A stretch of 64,000 bases of DNA from Solea solea (Eukaryota > Chordata > Actinopteri > Pleuronectiformes > Soleidae). Location: NCBI RefSeq assembly GCF_958295425.1, contig NC_081144.1:6363186-6427185 (forward strand), in the 5' to 3' direction. A program made the translations under genes and the position numbers. The notes under the pieces were generated by a model. That model saw only the letters and a program-made list of their open reading frames with translations. It was not told the origin of the DNA and did no database searches. This document shows, piece after piece, positions 36,295 through 48,600 of the stretch. The number at the start of each line of letters is the position of its first letter. Position 1 is the stretch's first letter.

Positions 36295-37643
36295 CAGGAC
36301 AGTGCCTTTAAAACTCATTGAGCACAAAATAATTCTCTGACCCACTCCCTTTCTCTCTCTTTCCTCTCAATCTTTTGCCTCTGACCATCTGTTAGTTTCA
36401 GAATGCGGACACTGACAAGCCCTCTACCTAAACCCACCCCCTCCGCTATCTGTCTGTCCCTCTGAGGTCCACACAAAGGATTACAGGCAGCAAGGGCACA
36501 GCAGAAGGGCGTCCTGTCACAGATGCAAACACGGGTCCTCTGTGACTGAAAATCTGCTTTTGTATTGATGTGACATGTACAGTTTGTGAACCGTGAATGG
36601 TATTCAATGTGGTGATTCTTTAAAGTTGCCATGCAGACGTTTGTTTTTTCCCCCCGGGAGTGTGTACTTGATGTAGGATCTTTTCTGTTCTGCAAGACCT
36701 TTAAGCTGACTGGGCCTGGAACTCAATCCCCCAGACCGATACCTTCAGCCTGCACTTAGGAACTTTTCTTTCTGGGCCTAGAATCTGGATAATGGATCTA
36801 AAGAATTAAATCTGTGCATACTGATAAAAAAAGAAAAAGAAAAATTAGCTTGTTGCACCGAACATGTGGCCCCAATTCTCTCTAAGCTCTTACCTGCCAA
36901 TTCACAGAGAGTGGATTTCTTCAGTTTCATAAAAGGAGGCCCTGAAGTCAGCCGATAGTCTAACTAGGCTGCATATTGCATGATTGTCTCAACTGCTTTA
37001 AAGAAAAGAAATTTTATTACTACATTTTTGTTTAAAGTATTACCATGACTGGGAAGGGGAGGGGTTATCTCTTGCCAATGTTCTAAAGGAAGAATCTGTA
37101 CACTGGATGATTATTTTGTGATGTTATTTATGCGCATTAATGGTGTCATACATTGGCTGACTGACAGACAATCAGACATCACCCTCTTGTGAATCGGAGG
37201 CCGGCGTCCGCTGTCCTCGCCGTGCTTTGTCGAATGTATGATGATTCCCGTCAGTGATTAAAACCCTGACACTCCGAACAACAGTTTGCTTCAAACAGTT
37301 AAACTAAAGAAAAACGTAATCTAATCACAGTCACAGACAGGATTGCAAACAGTGGGAAAAAAAAAAACAAAAAAAAAAACGGCCTCAGCAGGGTTTGATG
37401 TGAGAGAAATCACCGTCATTGTTGTCTCCTTTGTGGCAGAGTGTGAGCTTCGATAAAAGCCAAAGCCTCGTTGTATGGTGGATGTTTAGAAGTTGTTAAT
37501 AATTTGAATCTCTCCACGATTATCGTCAGATGCTTCTCATTTTACAACTAAGTGACTTTAAGGGGAATCCTTAGCCTACAGATTTTCATACCCTTGTAAA
37601 ACAATGGCAAACCCCTGTTGGATCTACCTAGAATACAGAAGGG

Positions 37644-37681
<38 letters not shown>

Positions 37682-38175
37682 GGTTCACACAGCTATCCTT
37701 GTAAGGACTTGCATTGACTTACATTCAAGTGTTGTCCCTAACCATAACCTTAATAAGCCTGAATGCCTAACCCTTACCTTAATCTAACAACAATTCAAAT
37801 CTTAGCCCTAAATTTAACCAGAAATGAGGTTTGGCCTCATTAGGATCAGGTTTTGGTCTCCATGAGGACTACTGGTCCTGACAAGATCAGTGTTTATGCC
37901 AGAAAATGTCCTGAAGAGGTAACAAATACAAATGCTTAACTCCTCCTTAATCTAATGCTGCCTGAACTATAAATGGTCTCAAGCTAATATTTTGTCCATA
38001 CAACTATCAAGAGGCATGTCAACAACACACACACACACATACACATACACACACAGACTAGTTTTATGAGCACTTTTCCATTTTGTCCCTCCCTCCCCTT
38101 TAGTATGAAACACTGTTTGCAATCAAAGCTCTTTTTTTTCTCTCAAATTTTTTCTTTACAAAAAAGAAGAATAAA
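36295..38175 (+). other. dvl1 3' UTR and 3' flank
   Basis: No coding exon follows the dvl1 stop. Candidate poly(A) signals are ATTAAA at 37257-37262 and AATAAA at 38170-38175, the latter implying a UTR of about 1.9 kb. A (CA)n tract lies at 37650-37678, and a teleost repeat with taaccataacctt-type units lies at 37680-37925, so the shorter UTR may be the more likely one. Confidence 0.45.
37680..37925 (-). mobile_element. Teleost repeat with telomere-like core (copy 2)
   Basis: The segment is related in reverse complement to 19405-19600: cttgcattgacttacattca, tgtccctaaccataacctta and tctccatgaggactactggt. A (CA)n tract flanks it, as is usual for this family. Confidence 0.5.
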
Positions 38176-38264
38176 TTGTACATAAAAATTTATTATATAT
38201 GAATAAAAAAATATATATGTTCAAAATTGTGTTGCAGTTTTCATGACAGCTACACGTTAGAGTT

Positions 38265-38309
38265 TCCTTGAAGGTCCAGTGTGGTATGTGTGTGTGGGGG
38301 GGGGAGGCA

Positions 38310-38359
<50 letters not shown>

Positions 38360-38600
38360 TATTTATGTATATATATATTATTTGTTTTCATGATTTTTAT
38401 CTATTGGTGAGAGTGCAGATTGTAATGCGTCAGGGGGAAGTACAGTGAGCGTCATATGCCACATTCAAAGGTCACCAAACTAAACAAGTTAGTTTTACTG
38501 TGACTATGTTTATATTCACTTATATAAACATACTGAAGGGAAGTGTATATTCAACTCCTGCTAGTAAAACCTCCTAAATGATACACACTGGACCTATAAC
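38265..38600. mobile_element. MITE-like element, second copy of the 558-899 family
   Basis: The left end ttgaaggtccagtgtg is complementary to the right end cacactggacctataa. The inner right part (agtaaaacctcctaaatg) matches the element in the aurkaip1 intron. A (TA)n microsatellite at 38315-38353 lies inside it. Confidence 0.5.
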
Positions 38601-40633
38601 TCAAACCTCTCACAGGAAAAAGAGACACGAGCTGTACACAAATTTGCATTTGCACAAATATTTGCATGTGTATGAAATGTCTCTTGGAGATCACCTTGAC
38701 AAATGCCACATTGAATTGTGCATTAACATTTAAAAGGTTTTGGCACTAACATGCAGCATTTCTCAGTAATGATAAGTATTGTACTTAAGACGAGTCCAAC
38801 ATTTACATGTAAATGATCAAACGTGTAAGGCCCACTTGGTTGTCGGCTTTGACACTTTGTCATTCACACCAGTGAGTGGAACTTCCGAGCTGCAGTGCTG
38901 TAGTGCGTACTTTCCCAGTGGGCTGACGTCTAAGCAGGCCCGACTACAAACTCAAACCCACACAGGCCACTTACCCGCCTGACCTGCCAACCGGAGACGC
39001 TCTCTGAAAGATTTATGTCTCACTCTCTGACTGTGGTGTCCCACTCACCCCCCACACACCAGAGGACATATTATTGATAGACATCCTTGAGGAAGGAAGT
39101 GATGTCACAGCGCCGTCAAACCTCTTGACACACACGCGTGCCTGCAGAAGCCGATAATAAGTGCAGAAAGAAGCAGGAGTGATCAGCCTGCTTAATATAC
39201 ACGATACAGAGCATTAGTTAGATTAAAAAACGTCTCTCTCACAAACACACACACTCTGACACGTCTATAATCACTGACATTTGGGCAGTTTGACTCTCAC
39301 TGAGGCTGATGTCAACCTACACACACAAGAGCAGCAGAGTAATTACCAGCACTGCATTACTTACTTACCGTACAACTCAAGAGCATTTCCCAAGCTGGTA
39401 TGTTAATGAAGCTATTGGGGTTTACTGTGCTGCTTCATAGCAGAATTTTTGTTGGGGTGGGGGTGAGAGCAGCAGGAGCAGCAGCAGGCTGAAAAAGAGC
39501 AAGTGTGGGAGGTTTTTCTTGGACGTGTGGGCAGAGAAGGTGCTGAGTTCTGACATCATTGCATCAAATGCATGAAAGGTCGAGAATGATGTCTTAAGAA
39601 TATCAAAGGCAACAGTGGCCAAATGTCAGCCATGAATCATACTGCTGCCTGACCTTGTCATGCAAGGTCGTGGTATTTCTAAATGTCTATGTTGCTGAAG
39701 GCTGCCGGACGTCCTCACTTACTGGCCTGAGCAAAAAGTCCTCAAAATGTTTGAAATCAGATTGAATGCGGGAAATTCCGACACAGAAATCAAGCCGAAC
39801 AATGCCGAACTGTAGACCAGTTAAAACTACTTAACAATCCTAAAAACGTGGGTTAACCTCCAACAATTACCAGGGAAATGTCTAAAATCTCAATATTTAA
39901 CAGAGGAGTCTGGTGTATTTCACAAACCCTGCCGCTGTATTTCAGTCCAGTCACTGTGTCAGACGGAGTCTGTGTTCCGGTCATGGAGGAAGTACTGAAC
40001 AAATAGTTTTAATTAACTGATTCTAGTGATTTGATTCAGTCACACTGAAAACAACTGCTTGTGTGTGTGTGTGTGTGTGTCACGTGTAAAACAAAGTCCC
40101 CGTAGTTTCACGCAGCCGTGCAGTGATGACTCCGCTCATGTTGAGTCGGGTTAATGTTGAGGCTGATCAGTGTTGCTTCAATCACCTACCATCTTATCAT
40201 TAGTCAGGAAATTCCAAAAGTCAGAGTTTACTGTCAGGAAAAAAAAAAAAAAAACACTTCCCTTTTCAAAGGAAATAATGTAACTGCTTTTGGGAAGAGA
40301 CACACTAATTAACAAGTTTCAATTTAGCCCTGTACAATCATGATGCAGCACTTTTGGTTTTGGTTTTAGTTTCGTAAGAAGGCCTGATTCTTCAGAATAA
40401 TAATAGCAGGTGATAAAACCTCAAACGGGGATTTTAAAGTTTCCCGTGCCCTTTAAATAATCCGGTGACTTATTTGCATGACAAACTCATATGGCATACT
40501 CATTACATGACTCATCAGCAGGTGCCCTGTTTGATACCAGTGGGATTTCATGGAATCAGGAACAACGGGTATAACATTACATGACAGTTTTATTGTATTA
40601 TTTTCCCAGTGGATTATGTGTAATGCAGTCCCC

Positions 40634-40670
<37 letters not shown>

Positions 40671-41040
40671 CTTTATTTTTACAAAAGCAGGAAAGTCCCT
40701 CAATGTAATTTGTTTACCAAATAACAATAATCTTTAAATGTTTAAAGGTGGGGAAATTACAACAACTGCTTTACTTTTGTGATAGGGTTATATCTAACTT
40801 ATATTTTCTAAAAAGTGGTTATTATATATTGGATACACAAGTGACTGGAAAAACCTTTTGTTGTTGTGAACTTGACAGTAATTCAGCACAATTGACAACT
40901 TGCATTAGTGCATAATTATGTGTGTGCAATTTATTTATTTATTTGAAAAAAAAAAAAAACAATGTTATGTAAACACAAAATTGTCCAGTCTTGAATGAAA
41001 AGGAGCAGGAAGAGGTATAATATATTTTACTCTGCCCAAT
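38601..41040. other. Gene-free region between dvl1 and the minisatellite
   Basis: I see no exon, RNA gene or clear mobile element. The stretch contains (TG)n microsatellites at 40056-40080 and 40639-40668, and poly-A tracts near 40239 and 40947. Confidence 0.55.
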
Positions 41041-41049
41041 GAATCAACT

Positions 41050-41165
41050 GGGCAGACATACTAAACTATGACATTTTACTGTAAGACCTGAGTGGCATGG
41101 TGGCGTAGTGGTTAGTAGGTCTTGCCTAAATATGTACAAGAATGTCATAGTTTAGTATGTCGTCC
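41050..41165. repeat. Inverted-repeat left boundary of the minisatellite with SINE-like loop
   Basis: Bases 41051-41089 (cagacatactaaactatgac...) are the reverse complement of the satellite unit plus the motif aggtctta. Bases 41117-41165 carry the same material in forward orientation (aggtcttg... aatgtcatagtttagtatgt). The loop between them contains tggcgtagtggttag, matching a Pol III A box (TGGCNNAGTGG). The array therefore starts at a hairpin-like inverted repeat. Confidence 0.6.
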
Positions 41166-44158
41166 AAAATGTGACAAAAATGTTATAGTTTAGTATGTCG
41201 TCCAAAATGTGACAAAATGTCATAGTTTAGTATGTCGTCCAAAATCAGTCAAAAAAGTCATAGTATAGTATGTTGTCCAAAAACAGTCAAAAATGTCATA
41301 GTATAGTATGTCGTCCACAATCAATCAAAAAAGTCATAGTATAGTATGTCGTCCAAAAACAGTCAAAAAAGTCATAGTTTAGTATGTCGTCCAAAATGTT
41401 ACATAAAAGGCATAGTATAGTATGTCGTCCAAAATGAGACAAAAATGTCATAGTATAGTATGTCGTCCAAAATGAGACAAAAATGTCATAGTTTAGTATG
41501 TCGTCCAAAATGAGACAAAAATGTCATAGTTTAGTATGTCGTTCAAAATGTGACAAAAATGTCATAGTTTAGTATGTCGTTCAAAATGTGACAAAAATGT
41601 CATAGTTTAGTATGTCGTTCAAAATGTGACAAAAATGTAATAGTTTAGTATGTCGTCCAAAATGTGACAAAAATGTCATAGTCTAGTATGTCGTCCAAAA
41701 TGTGACAAAAATGTCAGTTTAGTATGTCGTCCAAGGTTTGACAAAAAAAGTCATAGTATAGTATGTCGTCCAAAATGTGACAAAAAAGTCATAGTTTAGT
41801 ATGTCGTCCAAAATGTGACAATAATGTCATAGTTTAGTATGTCGTCCAAGATTTGACAAAAAAGTCATAGTATAGTATGTCGTCCAAAATGTGACAAAAA
41901 TGTCATAGGTTAGTATGTTGTCCAAAATGTGACAAAAATGTCATAGTATAGTATGTCGTCCAAAATGTGACAAAAATGTCATAGTTTAGTATGTCGTCCA
42001 AGATTTGACAAAAAAGTCATAGTATAGTATGTCGTCCAAAATGTGACAAAAATGTCATACGTTAGTATGTTGTCCAAAATGTGACAAAAATGTCATATTT
42101 TAGTATGTCCTCCAAAATGTGACAAAAATGTCATAGTTTAGTATGTTATTCAAAATGTGGCCAAAATGTCATAGTTTAGTATGTCGTTCAAAATGTAACA
42201 AAAATGTCATAGTATAGTATGTCGTCCAAGATTTGACAAAAAAGTCATAGTATAGTATGTCGTCCAAAATGTGACAAAAATGTCATAGTTTAGTATGTCG
42301 TCCAAAATGTTACAAAAAAGTCATAGTATAGTATGTCGTCCAAAATGTGACAAAAATGTCATAGTTTAGTATGTCGTCCAAAATGTGACAAAATGTCATA
42401 GTATAGTATGTCGTCCAAAATGTGACAAAAATGTCATAGTTTAGTATGTCGTCCAAAATGTGACAAAATGTCATAGTTTAGTATGTCATTCAAAATGTGA
42501 CAAAAATGTCATAGTATAGTATGTCGTCCAAAATGTGACAAAAATGTCATAGTTTAGTATGTCATTCAAAATGTGGCAAAAATGTCATAGTATAGTATGT
42601 CGTCCAAAATGTGACAAAAAAGTCATATTTTAGTATGTCGTCCAAAATGTTACATAAAAGGCATAGTATAGTATGTCGTCCAAAATGAGACAAAAATGTC
42701 ATAGTATAGTATGTCGTCCAAAATGAGACAAAATGTCATAGTTTAGTATGTCGTCCAAAATGAGACAAAAATGTCATAGTTTAGTATGTCGTTCAAAATG
42801 TGACAAAAATGTCATAGTTTAGTATGTCGTTCAAAATGTGACAAAAATGTCATAGTTTAGTATGTCGTTCAAAATGTGACAAAAATGTCATAGTTTAGTA
42901 TGTCGTCCAAAATGTGACAAAAATGTCATAGGTTAGTATGTTGTCCAAAATGTGACAAAAATGTCATATTTTAGTATGTCATTCAAAATGTGGCAAAAAT
43001 GTCATAGTTTAGTATGTCCTCCAAAATGTGACAAAAATGTCATAGTTTAGTATGTTATTCAAAATGTGGCCAAAATGTCATAGTTTAGTATGTCGTTCAA
43101 AATGTAACAAAAATGTCATAGTATAGTATGTCGTCCAAGATTTGACAAAAAAGTCATAGTATAGTATGTCGTCCAAAATGTGACAAAAATGTAATAGTTT
43201 AGTATGTCGTCCAAAATGTTACAAAAAAGTCATAGTATAGTATGTCGTCCAAAATGTTACATAAAAGGCATAGTATAGTATGTCGTCCAAAATGAGACAA
43301 AAATGTCATAGTATAGTATGTCGTCCAAAATGAGACAAAAATGTCATAATTTAGTGACGTCCAAAATGAGACAAAACTGTCATAGTTTAGTATGTCGTTC
43401 AAAATGTGACAAAAATGTCATAGTTTAGTATGTCATTCAAAATGTGTCAAAAATGTCAAAGTTTAGTATGTCGTCCAAAATGAGACAAAAATTTCGTATG
43501 TCGTCCAAAATGTTACAAAAATGTCATAGTATAGTATGTCATCCAAAATGTTACAAAAATGAAATAGTATAGTATGTCGTCCAAAATGAGACAAAAATGT
43601 CATAGTTTAGTATGTCGTCCAAATTGAGACAAAAATGTCATAGTTTAGTATGTCATTCAAAATGTGGCAAAAATGTCATAGTTTAGTATGTCGTCGAAAA
43701 TGTGACAAAAAAGTCATAGTATAGTATGTCATTCAAAATGTGTCAAAAATGTCATAGTTTAGTATGTCGTCCAAAATGTGACAAAAAAGTCATAGTATAG
43801 TATGTCGTCCAAAATGTGACAAAAATTTCATAGTATAGTATGTCGTCCAAAATGTTACAAAAAAGTCATAGTATAGTATGTCGTCCAAAATGAGACAAAA
43901 ATTTCATAGTATAGTATGTCGTCCAAAATGTTACAAAAATGTCATAGTATAGTATGTCGTCCAAAATGTGACAAAAAAGTCATAGTATAGTATGTCGTCC
44001 AAAATGTGACAAAAATTTCATAGTATAGTATGTCGTCCAAAATGTTACAAAAAAGTCATAGTATAGTATGTCGTCCAAAATGAGACAAAAATTTCATAGA
44101 ATAGTATGTCGTCCAAAATGTTACAAAAATGTCATAGTATAGTATGTCTGTCCAAAAT

Positions 44159-44280
44159 AACCCTACCTGTAAGCGGTGGGATTCGAACCAGTGTCCCTTA
44201 TAGGCTGGTTCTGAATGGGAGCGTCACAAACCACTCAGCCAACTGTAAAAGTGTCTTTCCGTCCCAAATTCACCTCAAAT
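44159..44280 (-). mobile_element. tRNA-like module in minisatellite, copy 1
   Basis: On the minus strand the module reads as a tRNA-like sequence with a perfect A box (TGGCTGAGTGG) and a perfect B box (GGTTCGAATCC) about 50 nt apart, followed by CACCGCTTACAGG. The head ttggctgagtggtttgtgac resembles class II tRNAs (Ser/Leu). It replaces part of one 38-bp unit, and the satellite resumes directly on both sides. Confidence 0.7.
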
Positions 44281-45488
44281 GTCATAGTATAGTATGTCGT
44301 CCAAAATCAGTCAAAAATGTCATAGTATAGTATGTTGTCCAAAGTGTGAAAAAAATGTGATAGTTTATTATGTTGTCCAATATTTGACAAAAATGTCATA
44401 GTTAAGTATGTTGTCCAAAATTTGACCAAAATGTCATAGTTTAGTATGTCGTCCAAAATGAGACAAAAAAGTCATAGTATAGTATGTCGTCCAAAATCAG
44501 TCAAAAAAGTCATAGTATAGTATGTCGTCCAAAATCAGTCAAAAAAAGTCATAGTATAGTATGTCGTCCAAAATGAGACAAAAAAGTCATAGTATAGTAT
44601 GTCGTCCAAAATCAGTCAAAAAAGTCATAGTATAGTATGTCGTCCAAAATCAGTCAAAAATTGCATAGTATAGTATGTCGTCCAAAATCAGTCAAAAAAG
44701 TCATAGTATAGTATGTCGTCCAAAATCAATCAAAAAAGTCATAGTATAGTATGTCGTCCAAAATCAGTCAAAAATTGCATAGTATAGTATGTCGTCCAAA
44801 ATGAGACAAGAAAGTCATAGTAAAGTACGTCGTCCAAAATCTGTCAAAAATTGCATAGTATAGTATGTCGTCCAAAATCAGTCAAAAAAGTCATAGTATA
44901 GTAAGTCGTCCAAAATCAGTCAAAAAAGTCATAGTATAGTATGTCGTCCAAAATCAGTCAAAAAAGTCATAGTATAGTATTTCGTCCAAAATCAGTCAAA
45001 AAAGTCATAGTATAGTATGTCGTCCAAAATCAGTCAAAAAAGTCATAGTATAGTATGTCGTCCAAAATCAGTCAAAAAAGTCATAGTATAGTATGTCGTC
45101 CAAAATCACCTAACAATGTCATAGTATAGTATGTCGTCCAAAACCTGTCAAAAAATGTCATAGTATAGTATGTCATCCAAAATCAGTCAAAAATGTCATA
45201 GTATAGTATGTTGTCCAAAAACAGTCAAAAATGTCATAGTATAGTATGTCGTCCAAAATCAATCAAAAAAGTCATAGTATAGTATGTCGTCCAAAAACAG
45301 TCAAAAAAGTCTTAGTATAGTATGTCGTCCAAAATGAGACAAAAAAGTCATAGTAAAGTATGTCGTCCTAAATCAGTCAAAAAAGTCATAGTATAGTATG
45401 TCGTCCAAAATCAGTCAAAAAAGTCATAGTATAGTATGTCGTCCAAAAACAGTCAAAAATGTCATAGTATAGTATGTCTGTCCAAAAT

Positions 45489-45610
45489 AACCCTACCTGT
45501 AAGCGGTGGGGTTCGAACCAGTGTCCCTTATAGGCTGGTTCTGAATGGGAGCGTCACAAACCACTCAGCCAACTGTAAAACTGCCTTTCCGTCCCAAATT
45601 CACCTCAAAT
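45489..45610 (-). mobile_element. tRNA-like module in minisatellite, copy 2
   Basis: The module is nearly identical to the one at 44159-44280, with only a few substitutions (for example GGGATTCGAACC versus GGGGTTCGAACC on the plus strand, just outside the B box). Both Pol III boxes are intact. It begins exactly 1330 bp (35 x 38) after copy 1, so it was copied by array amplification rather than a new insertion. Confidence 0.7.
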
Positions 45611-48600
45611 GTCATAGTATAGTATGTCGTCCAAAATCAGTCAAAAATGTCATAGTATAGTATGTTGTCCAAAGTGTGAGAAAAACGGGATAGTTTATGT
45701 TGTCCAAAATTTGACAAAAATGTCATAGTTTAGTATGTTGTCCAAAATCAGTGAAAAATGTCATAGTATATAGTATGTCGTCCAAAATCAGTGAAAAAAG
45801 TCATAGTATAGTATGTCGTCCAAAATCAGTCAAAAAAGTCATAGTATAGTATGTCGTCCAAAATGAGACAAAAAAGTCATAGTATAGTTTGTCGTCCAAA
45901 ATGAGACAAAAAAGTCATAGTATAGTATGTCCTCCAAAATGAGATAAGAAAGTCATAGTATAGTATGTCGTCCAAAATCAGTCAAAAAAGTCATAGTATA
46001 GTAAGTCGTCCAAAATGAGATAAAAAAGTCATAGTATAGTATGTCGTCCAAAATCAGTAAAAAAAGTCATAGTATAGTATGTCGTCCAAAATCAGTCAAA
46101 AAGTCATAGTATAGTATGTCGTCCAAAATCAGTCAAAAAAGTCATAGTATAGTATGTCGTCCAAAATGAGACAAAAAAGTCATAGTATAGTTTGTCGTCC
46201 AAAATGAAACAAGAAAGTCATAGTATAGTATGTTGTCCAAAATGAGACAAGAAAGTCATAGTATAGTACGTCGTCCAAAATCTGTCAAAAAAGTCATAGT
46301 ATAGTATGTTGCCCAAAATGAGACAAAAAAGTCATAGTATAGTATGTCGTCCAAAATCAGTCAAAAAAGTCATAGTATAGTATGTCGTCCAAAATCAGTC
46401 AAAAAAGTCTGAGTATAGTAGGTCGTTCAAAATGAGACAAAAAAGTCATAGCATAGTATGTTGTCCAAAATCGGTCAAAAAAGTCATAGTATAGTATGTC
46501 GTCCAAAATCAGTCAAAAAAGTCATAGTATAGTATGTCGTTCAAATTGAGACAAGAAAGTCATAGTATATTATGTCGCCAAAATGAGACAAAAAAGTTAT
46601 AGTATAGTATGTCGTCCAAAACCTGTCAAAAAATGTCATAGTATAGTATGTCGTCCAAAATCACCTAACAATGTCATAGTATAGTATGTCGTCCAAAACC
46701 TGTCAAAAAATGTCATAGTATAGTATGTCGTCCAAAAACAGTCAGAAAAGTCATAGTATAGTATGTCGTCCAAAATGAGACAAAAAAGTCATAATATAGT
46801 ACATCGTCCAAAATCAGTCAAAAATGTTATAGTATAGTATGTCGTCCAAAATCTGTCAAAAAAGTCATAGTATAGTATGTTGTCCAAAATGAGACAAAAA
46901 AGTCATAGTATAGTATGTCGTCCAAAATCAGTAAAAAAAAGTCATAGTATAGTATGTCGTCCAAAATCAGTCAAAAAAGTCATAGTATAGTATGTTGTCC
47001 AAAAACAGTCAAAAATGTCATAGTATAGTATGTCGTCCACAATCAATCAAAAAAGTCATAGTATAGTATGTCGTCCAAAAACAGTCAAAAAAGTCATAGT
47101 ATAGTATGTCGTCCAAAATGAGACAAAAAAGTCATAGTATAGTATGTCGTCCAAAATCAGTCAAAAAAGTCATAGTATAGTAAGTCGTCCAAAATCAGTC
47201 AAAAAAGTCATAGCATAGTATGTCGTCCAAAATGAGACAAAAAAGTCATAGTATAGTATGTCGTCCAAAATGAGACAAAAAAGTCATAGTATAGTATGTC
47301 GTCCAAAATCAGTAAAAAAAGTCATAGTATAGTATGTCGTCCAAAATGTGACAAAAATTTCATAGTATAGTATGTCGTCCAAAATGTTACAAAAAAGTCA
47401 TAGTATAGTATGTCGTCCAAAATCAGTCAAAAAAGTCATAGTATAGTATGTCGTCCAAAATCAGTCAAAAAAAGTCATAGTATAGTATGTCGTCCAAAAT
47501 GAGACAAAAAAGTCATAGTATAGTATGTCGTCCAAAATCAGTCAAAAAAGTCATAGTATAGTATGTCGTCCAAAATCGGTCAAAAAAGTCATAGTATAGT
47601 ATGTCGTCCAAAATCAGTCAAAAAAGTCATAGTATAGTATGTAGTCCAAAATCAGTCAAAAAAGTCATAGTATAGTATGTCGTTCAAATTGAGACAAGAA
47701 AGTCATAGTATATTATGTCGCCAAAATGAGACAAAAAAGTTATAGTATAGTATGTCGTCCAAAATCAGTCAAAAAAGTCATAGCATAGTATGTCGTCCAA
47801 AATCAGTCAAAAAAGTCATAGTATAGTATGTCGTTCAAATTGAGACAAGAAAGTCATAGTATATTATGTCGTCCAAAATCAGTCAAAAAAGTCATAGTAT
47901 AGTATGTCGTTCAAATTGAGACAAGAAAGTCATAGTATATTATGTCGCCAAAATGAGACAAAAAAGTTATAGTATAGTATGTCGTCCAAAATCAGTCAAA
48001 AAAGTAATAGCATAGTATGTCGTCCAAAATGAGACAAAAAAGTCATAGTATAGTATGTCGTCCAAAATCAGTAAAAAATGTCATAGTATAGTATGTCGTC
48101 CAAAATCACCTAACAATGTCATAGTATAGTATGTCGTCCAAAACCTGTCAAAAAATGTCATAGTATAGTATGTCGTCCAAAATCAGTCAAAAATGTCATA
48201 GTATAGTATGTTGTCCAAAAACAGTCAAAAATGTCATAGTATAGTATGTCGTCCAAAATCAATCAAAAAAGTCATAGTATAGTATGTCGTCCAAAAACAG
48301 TCAAAAAAGTCATAGTATAGTATGTCGTCCAAAATGAGACAAAAAAGTCATAATATAGTACATCGTCCAAAATCAGTCAAAAATGTTATAGTATAGTATG
48401 TCGTCCAAAATCTGTCAAAAAAGTCATAGTATAGTATGTTGTCCAAAATGAGACAAAAAAGTCATAGTATAGTATGTCGTCCAAAAACAGTAAAAAAAGT
48501 CATAGTATAGTATGTCGTCCAAAATCAGTCAAAAAAGTCATAGTATAGTATGTTGTCCAAAAACAGTCAAAAATGTCATAGTATAGTATGTCGTCCACAA

